A stretch of 39,518 nt of DNA from Gemmatimonadota bacterium (lineage in GTDB: Bacteria > Gemmatimonadota > Gemmatimonadetes > Gemmatimonadales > Gemmatimonadaceae), in assembly GCA_027346425.1 (NCBI GenBank), contig DAIESF010000010.1, forward strand, positions 1 through 39,518, given 5' to 3'. Both the position numbers and the translations under genes were made by a program. Positions 18,075-27,240 of the stretch are shown here, piece after piece. Position 1 is the stretch's first letter. Each line of letters opens with the position of its first letter. A model generated the notes under the pieces. It searched no databases. It saw only the letters and a program-made list of their open reading frames with translations, and had not been told where the DNA came from.

Positions 18075-19814
18075 ATGTCCCGCGACCTTTCGCGCAAGGA
18101 GTTCCTCTCGCTTTCGGCGCTGCTGGCCGGAGCGGCCACCGTACCGCGCACGCTCCTCGGAGGCGAGCCCCGGCGTCCGGCTCTCGCCGGCCCCCCCCAG
18201 CCCAAGGGGGGCGGCCTCGACGCCGACCTGGTCGTCGTCAATGCCCGCGTCCTGACGAGCGACCCGGCGCTTCCCCGCGCCGAGGCGTTCGCCGTCAAGG
18301 ACGGAAGGTTCCTGGCGGTCGGGGACAGCGCCGATGTCCGCAACCTGGTCACCGGGCGCACGCGGGTGATCGATGCGGCGCGCATGACGGTCACCCCGGG
18401 CTTCATCGATGCGCACTGCCATCCGAGTGGTGTCAACGAGCTGTTCGAGGTCGACGGCAACCTACGGAGTATCGCCGCCCTCAAGGCGGCGATCGCCAGG
18501 AAGGCCGCCGAGACGCCGCCCGGGTACTGGGTCAATGCCTACATGTTCGACGACACCAAGCTGGCCGACGGGCGCCCGCTGCACCGCCGGGACCTGGACG
18601 AGGCAGCGCCGAATCACCCGGTGTCGGTCAACCACCGGGGCGGGCACACCAGCTGGTACAACAGCATGGCGTTGCGCCTGGCGGGGATCACGCGGGACAC
18701 GAAGGATCCCGACCACGGCCGCTTCTTTCGCGATGCCGACGGTGAGCCGAACGGACGCGTGGCCGAGTTGGCGCGGGGCGTCTTCGCCACGGTTGGGAAG
18801 CGCACGCAATACACCACGGCGCAGCAGCGCGATCGCGCTCGTCAGGGGATGCGACACATGTCGCGCCTCTTCACCGCCGCCGGACTCACGACGGTGCACC
18901 ACCTCTGGGCCGATCAAGACGACCTGCGCGCCTATGAGGACATCCGCGCCGACGGCGAGCTGCGCCATCGCGCCTATGCCATGGTGGGGGGCGACACGTA
19001 TACACACCTGCGCGACGCCGGGATCCGCACCGGTTTCGGCGACGAGTGGGTCCGCATCGGTGGGGTGAAGTACGCCGCCGACGGCTCGGCGTCGGAGCGC
19101 ACCATGCGCATGAGCACTCCGTATGTCGGCACCGACGACTACGGGATCCTCACCATGACGCAGCAGGAGATCGACGAGGCGGTGGACGACGCGCACACGC
19201 ACGGGTGGCAGGTGGGAATCCATGCCAACGGCGACGTGACGATCGACATGGTGCTCAAGGCGTACGAGCGCGTCCTCGCCAGGTGGCCGCACCCCGATCG
19301 CCGGCATCGCATCGAGCATTGCTCCCTCGTCAACCCCGACCTCGTGCGCCGCATCAAGGCGACCGGTAGCATCCCCACACCGTTCTGGACCTACATCTAC
19401 TATCACGGCGAGAAATGGGGCGAGTACGGCGACGAGAAAATGCGCTCGATGTTCGCGCACCGAAGCTTCCTCGACGCGGGGATCGTCGTCCCCGGCGCGT
19501 CGGACTATGGCCCCGGGCCGTTCGAGCCGCTGATGGCGATCCAGAGCATGGTCACGCGTCGCGACTACAAGAGGCGCGAGTGGGGGCCCAACCAGAAAGT
19601 GACTGTGGACGAGGCGTTACGTATCGCCACGATCAACGGCGCCCATGCCTCGTATGAGGAGGGGACCAAGGGGTCGATCACCGCCGGGAAGTGGGCCGAC
19701 TTCGTCATGCTCGAGAAGGACCCCCACGATGTGGATCCCAACACGATCAAGGACATTCGCGTGGTGCAGACCGTCGTTGGGGGGAGCGTGATGTACCCGG
19801 CGGCCGGCGCCTGA
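18075..19814 (+). CDS. Amidohydrolase family (YtcJ-like, amidohydrolase_3) with Tat-like signal
   Basis: AGGAGG upstream; MSRDLSRKEFLSLSALLAGAATV; TPGFIDAHCHPSG; VGIHANGDVTIDMVLKAYE; HRIEHCSLV; PGASDYGPGPFEPL. Confidence 0.9.
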   Translation: MSRDLSRKEFLSLSALLAGAATVPRTLLGGEPRRPALAGPPQPKGGGLDADLVVVNARVLTSDPALPRAEAFAVKDGRFLAVGDSADVRNLVTGRTRVIDAARMTVTPGFIDAHCHPSGVNELFEVDGNLRSIAALKAAIARKAAETPPGYWVNAYMFDDTKLADGRPLHRRDLDEAAPNHPVSVNHRGGHTSWYNSMALRLAGITRDTKDPDHGRFFRDADGEPNGRVAELARGVFATVGKRTQYTTAQQRDRARQGMRHMSRLFTAAGLTTVHHLWADQDDLRAYEDIRADGELRHRAYAMVGGDTYTHLRDAGIRTGFGDEWVRIGGVKYAADGSASERTMRMSTPYVGTDDYGILTMTQQEIDEAVDDAHTHGWQVGIHANGDVTIDMVLKAYERVLARWPHPDRRHRIEHCSLVNPDLVRRIKATGSIPTPFWTYIYYHGEKWGEYGDEKMRSMFAHRSFLDAGIVVPGASDYGPGPFEPLMAIQSMVTRRDYKRREWGPNQKVTVDEALRIATINGAHASYEEGTKGSITAGKWADFVMLEKDPHDVDPNTIKDIRVVQTVVGGSVMYPAAGA

Positions 19815-19817
19815 CCG

Positions 19818-21313
19818 ATGGCGCGCACCATGCGCCTAGCCATCGTCGGCGCCGGCTTTTCGGGAATCGGCATGGCCATACGGCTGCGCCAGCAGGGGAT
19901 CGACGACTTCGTGATCCTCGAACGCGCGGGCGATCTCGGTGGCACGTGGCGCGACAACAGCTACCCGGGATGCGCGTGCGACGTGCAGTCGACGCTGTAC
20001 TCGTTTTCCTTCGCGCCGAACCCGCACTGGAGTCGCACCTTCTCGCCACAGGGTGAGATCTGGGAGTACCTGCGTCGCTGTGCCAGGAACTTTGACATCG
20101 ATCGCCATTTCGTCTTTGGTGAAGAGGTCTCGGCCGCGACCTGGGACGACGCATCGCAGCAGTGGAAGCTGACGAGCACCAGCGGCGAGTGGCGTGCCTC
20201 GGGCATGATCCTGGCGAACGGGCCGCTGAGCGAGCCGGTCACCCCGACGCTCGACGGGCTCGATCGCTTCGCTGGGCACGTCTTTCACTCTGCGCGCTGG
20301 GACCACGCCTATCCGCTGCACGGCAAGCGCGTCGCAGTGATCGGCACCGGCGCCTCGGCGATCCAGTTCGTTCCGAAGATCCAGCCGGCGGTGGAACGCC
20401 TGCACGTCTTCCAGCGCACGCCGCCGTGGATCATGCCGCGTCGCGATCGGGCGATCCCCGGTTGGCGGCGCGCGCTCTATCGCCGCGCGCCGGCGGCGCA
20501 GCGTGCCGAGCGAGCGGCGCTGTACGCGCTGCGCGAGGCCATGTTCCTCCCCTTCCGTCATCCCGGTGCGTCCCGGATTGTGGAGTCGATCGCGCGCCGT
20601 CACCTGGCGGCGCAGGTCCACGACCGCGCCCTGCGGGAGAGGCTCACTCCAGACTACCGAATCGGTTGCAAGCGCATTCTCCTGTCCGACGACTACTATC
20701 CGGCGATCGCCATGCCTAACGTCACACTGGTGACGGACCGTATCGCGGCGGTGAGCGCAGGAGGAATCGTGACCGCCGATGGGCGCGAACGTCCGGTGGA
20801 CGCCATCATCCTCGGCACGGGCTTCCGCGCCACCACCCGCCGCTGTCACCGTTCATTCGCAATGGGGTTGGCCAGACGCTCGCCGAAGCATGGCGCGGGA
20901 GTCCGCAGGCGTACATGGGGACCACCGTGGCTGGCTTTCCGAACCTGTTCTTTCTCCTTGGTCCCAACACTGGGCTCGGGCACTCGTCGGTCATGCTGAT
21001 GGTCGAGGCGCAGATCGCCCATGTGCTTGGCGTTCTCTCGCTCATGGATCGGCGCGGGGCAGGGGCCATCGAGCCGCGCGCCGAGGCCCAGGCGCGCTAT
21101 GTCACCAGCATCGACGAGCGACTGGCGCCGACGGTGTGGAACAGCGGGGGGTGCAAGAGCTGGTATCTCGATGCCACCGGACGCAACTCGGCGCTCTGGC
21201 CCGATGGCGTAGGGCGATTCCGGCGCACGGTGACGCAGGTGGACGCTGCCGACTATCGCGTGATCCCGCACGCCGGCGCTCCCGCCACTGCGAGGGGGAT
21301 GCAACATGCATGA
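19818..21313 (+). pseudogene. Flavin-containing Baeyer-Villiger-type monooxygenase, interrupted by an apparent 1-nt deletion at about 20834
   Basis: GAGFSGIGMAIRLRQQ FAD site; BVMO-type fingerprint FAGHVFHSARWD; GTGASAIQFVPKI NADPH site; frame +ORF to GTGFRAT, then continuation PPLSPFIRNGVGQTLAEAWRGSPQAYMGTTVAGFPNLFFLLGPNTGLGH in another frame to 21313. Confidence 0.85.
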
Positions 21314-22436
21314 CGCACTGCGCGCAGGCCGCACGTTCGGGGTGCAGCCCTCGCTGGTCGAGATGTTACAGGGAACGGGAGCGCGGTTGCTGTCGCACCT
21401 TCCCGGAAGCGCGCTGCATCGCCTCGTCCTGCGGTCGTCGCACGTGGTCGAAGGGATGACGCTCGATCCGCATGTGCAGCTTGTGCGTGCGGTCCGCGTC
21501 AGGCACGACGTGCCGATGCGGACGCGCGAGAACGTCGTGGAGCGTCGGGCCATCTACCGGCGCGAGGTCGCCTCGGTCGCCGGCGCGCCGACACCCGTGG
21601 GGAGGGTGCGCGACGTCGACGTGGAGGGGGCAAGTGGAACGCTGGCGGCACGACATTACGCGCCACCGGTGGGCGGCGAAGCGTATGGTGCACGTGCTGC
21701 CGGAGCGGCGTCCCTTCTGGTGTACTACCACGGCGGAGGCTTCGCCATCGGCGACCTGGAGACGCACGACGAACCGTGCCGCCTCCTGGCGCGCCACGCG
21801 GGGATGCACGTGCTGAGCGTGGCGTACCGGCTGGCGCCCGAGTATCCCTTCCCCGCTCCTGTGGACGACAGCATCGCTGCGCTCCGCTGGGCGATGCGGA
21901 ACGCCGAGTCGTTGGGCGCCGACCCGCGTCGTGTCGGCGTTGGCGGCGACAGCGCCGGAGGAAACCTCGCGGCGGTCGCCGCGCTCGAACTCGCGCGTGG
22001 CGGGACGCCGCCGGTCGCGCAGCTTCTCATCTATCCCACCACCGATGCCGAGGCGACGACTCCGTCGCGGACGCGCTTCGGCGAGGGGTACTTCCTGGAT
22101 GCCTCGGACATCGATGGTTTTCGCGACCTGTACCTCGGAAGCGACGTGGCGGTGCGCCGCGACCCGCGCGTGAGTCCGCTTCGCGCACCGGACCTGCACC
22201 TGGCGCCTCCCGCGCTCGTCGTGACCGCTGGCTTCGACGCGTTGCGTGACGAAGGGGTCGACTACGCCGAGGCGTTGCGGCTGTCGGGGGCGACCGTTCG
22301 GTACCTGCACTTCGAGCCGCTGGTTCACGGATTCCTCCACATGACCTCGGTCTCACCCGCGGCGCGGCGCGCCACGATTGCGATCGCTGCCGAATGGAAG
22401 GCGCTGGTCGGCGGTTCGGCCCCGGCGGCACGATAA
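21306..22436 (+). CDS. Alpha/beta hydrolase, HSL-family esterase
   Basis: LLVYYHGGGFAIGDLETHD oxyanion HGGG; GVGGDSAGGNLAAVAAL nucleophile; AGFDALRDEGVDYAEAL; HGFLHM. Confidence 0.92.
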   Translation: MHDALRAGRTFGVQPSLVEMLQGTGARLLSHLPGSALHRLVLRSSHVVEGMTLDPHVQLVRAVRVRHDVPMRTRENVVERRAIYRREVASVAGAPTPVGRVRDVDVEGASGTLAARHYAPPVGGEAYGARAAGAASLLVYYHGGGFAIGDLETHDEPCRLLARHAGMHVLSVAYRLAPEYPFPAPVDDSIAALRWAMRNAESLGADPRRVGVGGDSAGGNLAAVAALELARGGTPPVAQLLIYPTTDAEATTPSRTRFGEGYFLDASDIDGFRDLYLGSDVAVRRDPRVSPLRAPDLHLAPPALVVTAGFDALRDEGVDYAEALRLSGATVRYLHFEPLVHGFLHMTSVSPAARRATIAIAAEWKALVGGSAPAAR

Positions 22437-22641
22437 CCAGACGGCAGGAGGGCGGGGCGATGGCGTGAATACTCCCGGAGACGAGGTGCGGGCGACCGGG
22501 CGCCATTTCGGCGGGAACAGCGTTGGTTTGGGCGACGGCAACCTCCAGTCACGGCCGGTGTAGTGCGGGAGCGGCGCGCCGGATTAGGATTCATGCGCGA
22601 CCGAGTTGGTCCCATCCCCACGTTCAATCACGAGCTCTCCC

Positions 22642-23025
22642 ATGACCCGCATACGCTTCCTTTTCACGCTGCTCGCCATCCTTGTCCTTGGCGCGTCCGT
22701 CTCCCAGGCGCAACAGAAGGGTGTGGACGTCACCGGCAAGTGGGCGTTTGCCGTCGTGACGGAGAACGGGACCGGCTATCCTGCCGTCGTCCTCAAACAG
22801 GACGGGGAGAAGGTGACCGGGACGTACGACTCGCCGCGCCTCGGTACCCGCCCGCTGGAGGGGACTATCAAGGGTGACACCATCCGCCTCGAGATGAAGG
22901 GAGGGACCGAGGGGATGCCGCCGTTCCTTTTCGTCGGCGTACTGGTGGACAAGGACAACATGAAGGGGTCGCTCGAGATGGGGGGGATGGGGAGCGCCGC
23001 CTTCACCGCCAAGCGGGAACCGTAG
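22642..23025 (+). CDS. Small secreted protein, lipocalin-like beta-rich
   Basis: MTRIRFLFTLLAILVLGASVSQAQ signal; VTGKWAFAVVTENGTGYPAVVLKQDGEKVTGTYDSPRLGTRPLEGTIKGDTI. Confidence 0.75.
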   Translation: MTRIRFLFTLLAILVLGASVSQAQQKGVDVTGKWAFAVVTENGTGYPAVVLKQDGEKVTGTYDSPRLGTRPLEGTIKGDTIRLEMKGGTEGMPPFLFVGVLVDKDNMKGSLEMGGMGSAAFTAKREP

Positions 23026-23051
23026 CACTCGCGCGCGGAGCGAGGTCTCCC

Positions 23052-24473
23052 GTGAGCGGCGCCCCCCCAGGCAATGCTGCCGCGTCGTACGACACGTCGA
23101 TCACCGACGGCCCGCTCCTTCCAGCCATCTGGCGCATCGCGTGGCCTACGATGCTGCAGAACGTCATCGGCGGGATGCAGGGAGTCATCGACCACGCCAT
23201 GGTCGGGCACTATGTCGGCTACACCGGCAACGCGGCCATCGGCGTCTCGCTGCAGATCTATCTCGTCGTCATTGCGTTCATTTCCTCGCTGTTCATCGGG
23301 ATGAGCGTGCTGGTGGCGCGCTTCGTCGGGGCGCGCGATCCTGAACGCGTGAACCGCACCGTGTCGCAGGCCTTCCTGGTCGCGGTGGGGCTCTCGCTCG
23401 GCGTCCTCGCCCCGGTCGGTTACTTCGCCGCGCCGCATCTGCTGTCGCTCGTGAACGCCGCGCCCGGCGTCGAGGCGCAGGCGCTTCCGTACCTGCGCAT
23501 CATGTTCGTCTTCGGCGTGGGGATGCTCCTGTTTTACATGGTGGGTGGGGCACTGCGATCGGCGGGTGACGCGCGCACTCCGCTGCGGTTAGGCATTGCC
23601 GTGACCCTCCTGAACATCTCGCTGAACGTCATCCTGATTCGCGGCATCGGTCCCATACCGGGGTACGGCACGGCGGGCGCGGCGATGGGGACGGCGATCG
23701 CGACCGGTGCCGTGGGGGTGTACTCCGGTTACAAGCTGTGGAGTGGTACCTGGGTGGTGCGCTTCCCTCGCGAAGGGTTCCTGCGCCCCGACTGGGAGAT
23801 CATCCGCGCCCTGTTCCGCTTCGGGCTTCCCAGCGGGGTGCAGGGGGTGGCGATGAACGTCGGTGGCGTGATGCTCCTCGGCTTCATCGGGTCACTTGCG
23901 CTGAGCGGGCAATCCCAGGCGGCCTACGCGGTGGGGTATACCGAGCTCTTTTCGTTCATCACCTGGACGTCGGCCGGGCTTACCGGTGCAGTGGCGACGG
24001 TGGCGGGGCAAAGCCTTGGCTCGGGGCAGCCGGAGCGCGCCGCGCGCTCGGCGTTCGAGGCGGCGCGTATCGCAGCTGTGGGGGCTGCCGCCGTCGGGAT
24101 TCTCTTCCTTTCCATTCCGCGCACGCTGCTCGGGCTGTTCGGGATGACCGACCCCGTGGTGCTCGACATCGGTACCCACCTGCTGCGCTACTTGAGCGTG
24201 TCCGGCGTCTTCATCGCCGTTGCGCTGACGTACACCGGCGGGTTGCAGGGGACGGGCGACACGCGGAGCCCGCTGTACATCTCGCTGGTGTCGCAGATGG
24301 CGATCCCGCTCGGCATTTGCTGGTTCGTGCAGCGGTACTCGACGCTCGATCCGTGGGACATCTGGCGGGCGATCCTCGCCGGGCACATGACGCGCTGCGC
24401 GCTCTCCATCTGGCGGTTCCGCCAGGGGAAATGGCGCGAGATCGCCCTCGACGTCGGCAAGGCGCACGCTTGA
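23052..24473 (+). CDS. MATE family efflux transporter
   Basis: GTG start; LPAIWRIAWPTMLQNVIGGMQGVIDHAMVGHYVGYTGNAAIGVSLQI; multiple TM segments; GGALRSAGDARTPLRLGI; YTGGLQGTGDTRSPLYISL. Confidence 0.92.
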   Translation: MSGAPPGNAAASYDTSITDGPLLPAIWRIAWPTMLQNVIGGMQGVIDHAMVGHYVGYTGNAAIGVSLQIYLVVIAFISSLFIGMSVLVARFVGARDPERVNRTVSQAFLVAVGLSLGVLAPVGYFAAPHLLSLVNAAPGVEAQALPYLRIMFVFGVGMLLFYMVGGALRSAGDARTPLRLGIAVTLLNISLNVILIRGIGPIPGYGTAGAAMGTAIATGAVGVYSGYKLWSGTWVVRFPREGFLRPDWEIIRALFRFGLPSGVQGVAMNVGGVMLLGFIGSLALSGQSQAAYAVGYTELFSFITWTSAGLTGAVATVAGQSLGSGQPERAARSAFEAARIAAVGAAAVGILFLSIPRTLLGLFGMTDPVVLDIGTHLLRYLSVSGVFIAVALTYTGGLQGTGDTRSPLYISLVSQMAIPLGICWFVQRYSTLDPWDIWRAILAGHMTRCALSIWRFRQGKWREIALDVGKAHA

Positions 24474-24509
24474 GTTTGTCCACGCGCGCGCGCCGCACGT
24501 TGTGCCTGT

Positions 24510-27059
24510 CTACCGATTGAGCCAGTACGCGAACTTGATCAGGAAGGTGTTGTCGGGGTGCAGCGCGAACAGGTCGCGATAGTCGCGGGTCCACGGCTGA
24601 CGTGCGTCCTGGTCGGTGGCGTCCTGGCGACCCTGCGTCCACACCAGGAAGAGCGTCGACCCCGGGCGATATTCCCAGCGAATCACGGTGTTGGTGCGCA
24701 GTTGCGTGACCTTGAATCGCTCCTGGGTCCCGTCGGGGGGAACGTACGGCTGGAAGCGATCGTCGTAGGCGCTGGCGTCGGGAGTGGCACTCACCTCACG
24801 CACGTCGGAGTAGGCTCCCGTGGAGACGAACGGTTCGCCATAGAACTCGAAGGTGAGGTTGGGTGTCACCGTGTAGTTGACGCGCGTTTGCATGCCGATG
24901 GTTCGCTGGTCCAGGCGGGCGAAGGCGTAGTGCGTCGTCCCGGCGGCGTCGACGAAGTTCCCGAACCATTGCGAGTTGTCCCGCTGGTGCGAGAGGTCGA
25001 AGCCGACGTTGGCCTGCATCCGCGTGGAGACGCGAAGGTTGAGGTACGGGCTGAGCGACGTGCCCCGTGTCTTGCCCTCGTCGGTGAAGCGCAGGTTCGC
25101 CCACATGCCGCCGGAGAGCATGCGCCGGCTGTCGGTGTTGAAGCCGCCCCACGGGGAGATGCCCGGCGAGAGCCGTAGCGCGGGCCCCCCGCGGGTGCAA
25201 CGATCGCAGAAGCTTTCCGTCAGGCGATTGAAGGTGCTTCCGAGGTGCACGTCCCAGTTGTTGCGGAGTCCCATGTGCCCGTTGACATTGACGGCGTTGT
25301 CGAGGCGCATCCCCGACGTGTTCCACTGCTCCCAGTGGTTGCCGTTGACCTGCGCCCATCGGTAGATGCCGCGGGCGTTGCGGAAGCTCAGTGCGCTCCA
25401 GGTGCTCCAGTCGATGATGTCGGCGCGGCGCAGGAAACCGATGTCGTTGACCTCGAATCCCGCCGACTGCCTGACGAGGCTCGTCTCGAATCGGGTGATG
25501 CCGCCGCCGTACTTGCCGAACTTCACCTGCTCGGCGTGACCGCTGAGCGACGTTCGCGACGAATCCACGTCGAGTTCGTCGCCCGGTTGTTGGTAGAAAT
25601 GCACCGGGCTGCGCTGCGTGCGGTAGATCGCCTCACGCGAGCCGCTCACCCGTGAAGCAGTCAGCTGGCCCGTGAGTTCGTACTGCCCGTCGCGGAACCG
25701 GTTGCGGAACGACGCCCCCGTGGCGTAGGCGCTGGCGTGGAGGAAGGGGTCGGTCGTGGCATCGAGCGATCGGTTCACCGCCGTGCCGATGAGGCTGACC
25801 CCCGCCTGCCCCCCGCGCAGGTCCTGCTGGGCGCGGAGCACGGCGAAGTTCGTGCGCGGTTCGACGACTCGATTGCTCGCCCCCACCACTTCCTGCGTCA
25901 CGGCGTCGAGCAACCCGAACGAGAGTCCGCCGCTGGTGCGCCCGGTGAGCTTGGTGGCGGCGGCGATCGGCGTCGAGGTGGGGGTGCTCGCATCCCCGTA
26001 CAGTCCGCCCAGGGCGGGGGAGCGCCCGATGCGCCGCGAGTAGAACAGCCCTTCGTTGGTAGAGCAGTCCACCACGATGTAGCAGTTGAGCGCGAACTGG
26101 TACAGTCCGGTCCCCTCGACGAAGAAGGGGCGTCGCTCGCTGAGGAAGACCTCGAAGGCGCTGAGGTTGAGGACGGCGGGGTCGGACTCGACCTGCCCGA
26201 AATCGGGATTCACCGTTGCATCGAGCGTGATGTTGGGGGTGATGCCGAACTTGAGGTCTCCCCCAACCGTGAATTGCTGATCGCGCTCGTAGCGCGTGCC
26301 CGACGTGGTGCGCTGCACGTTCCTGGTGACGAGGTAAGGGGTCACCTCGACACGTCGGGCACTCGAGATCCCTTCGAGCCCGGTGAGTCGCCCCAGCTGC
26401 GATGCGAGCCCGTTGGCCGTCGGCGAGTAGGCCGGCCAGGCCACGCGCTCGCGATATCGCTCGATGTCTCGCCAGACGCCGAAACCGAAGACGTGGTCGC
26501 TCCCCGGTGCATAACGAAGCTGCGACAGCGGAATCCGGAACTCGGCAGTCCACCCGAGCGAGTCGACGGTGGTGGCCACGTCCCAGATGCCATTCCACGA
26601 GTCGTCCTCGTTGGTGTCGTTGCTGATGCTGTAGTCGCGCTTGACGCCATCGGGGTTGACCGCGAACTGGTACCCGGTGCGGCGATCATCATACGAATCG
26701 ATGAGGAGCTTGACCTGGTCCGACGGTCCGCGCACATCACGCCGCGAGAGCGCGTGCATGATGCTGTCGGGGTGCGGGTCGAACATCCGCACGAAGACGT
26801 AGAGATTGTGCTCGTCGTAGGCGACCTGGAACTCGGTCTTGAACCGGGCCTCGGCGTCGACCTTGGGCTCGAATTGCCGGAAGTCGGCGGTGCGTTGCGC
26901 GTCGCGCCATATCGCGTCGTCGCCTCGACCATCGATCGCTGGGGGTTGTGGCGCGCGGGCCGCGAGGGCGGTACGCGGCGCTGTCCCCCCCTCGCCCGCC
27001 TGGCGCAGCGGCGGATGGGTGAACGCGAGGGCGACGAGTGCGAGCAATGCGACCGGCAT
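24510..27059 (-). CDS. DUF5916 / carbohydrate-binding-family-9-like domain protein (outer-membrane-associated beta-rich)
   Basis: PPAIDGRGDDAIWRDAQRTADFRQFEPKVDAEARFKTEFQVAYDEHNLYVFVRMFDPHPDSI; ...VNPDFGQVESDPAVLNLSAFEVFLSERRPFFVEG. Confidence 0.88.
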   Translation of the reverse strand: MPVALLALVALAFTHPPLRQAGEGGTAPRTALAARAPQPPAIDGRGDDAIWRDAQRTADFRQFEPKVDAEARFKTEFQVAYDEHNLYVFVRMFDPHPDSIMHALSRRDVRGPSDQVKLLIDSYDDRRTGYQFAVNPDGVKRDYSISNDTNEDDSWNGIWDVATTVDSLGWTAEFRIPLSQLRYAPGSDHVFGFGVWRDIERYRERVAWPAYSPTANGLASQLGRLTGLEGISSARRVEVTPYLVTRNVQRTTSGTRYERDQQFTVGGDLKFGITPNITLDATVNPDFGQVESDPAVLNLSAFEVFLSERRPFFVEGTGLYQFALNCYIVVDCSTNEGLFYSRRIGRSPALGGLYGDASTPTSTPIAAATKLTGRTSGGLSFGLLDAVTQEVVGASNRVVEPRTNFAVLRAQQDLRGGQAGVSLIGTAVNRSLDATTDPFLHASAYATGASFRNRFRDGQYELTGQLTASRVSGSREAIYRTQRSPVHFYQQPGDELDVDSSRTSLSGHAEQVKFGKYGGGITRFETSLVRQSAGFEVNDIGFLRRADIIDWSTWSALSFRNARGIYRWAQVNGNHWEQWNTSGMRLDNAVNVNGHMGLRNNWDVHLGSTFNRLTESFCDRCTRGGPALRLSPGISPWGGFNTDSRRMLSGGMWANLRFTDEGKTRGTSLSPYLNLRVSTRMQANVGFDLSHQRDNSQWFGNFVDAAGTTHYAFARLDQRTIGMQTRVNYTVTPNLTFEFYGEPFVSTGAYSDVREVSATPDASAYDDRFQPYVPPDGTQERFKVTQLRTNTVIRWEYRPGSTLFLVWTQGRQDATDQDARQPWTRDYRDLFALHPDNTFLIKFAYWLNR

Positions 27060-27158
27060 GAGTGGCTCCTGTCCGGGACGACCGCGATTGGACAGGGCAA
27101 ACCACTCGTTGGTTGCTCAGCGCTTGCGCGGCGTACGCTCGTCGCTGCAATCTCTCGA

Positions 27159-27176
27159 CGCCGACAGCTGTCGGCG
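27159..27176. promoter_or_regulatory. 18-bp perfect palindrome CGCCGACAGCTGTCGGCG in divergent promoter region
   Basis: Read directly; lies between divergent starts at 27059 (-) and 27241 (+). Confidence 0.45.
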
Positions 27177-27240
27177 CACGCACGCGAATCGTGAACGGCG
27201 TGCTGACTCCACTCCTGTAGTAGCCCACGCATCCTTCCAG

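Noticed and set aside
24474-24509. Alternating CG run (cgcgcgcgcgcc) as Z-DNA or regulatory element
   Set aside because: Short and expected by chance in very GC-rich DNA between convergent genes.
25737-27194. 485-aa plus-strand ORF antisense to the DUF5916 gene
   Set aside because: Typical GC-rich antisense shadow ORF with no recognisable domain; the minus frame is convincingly coding.
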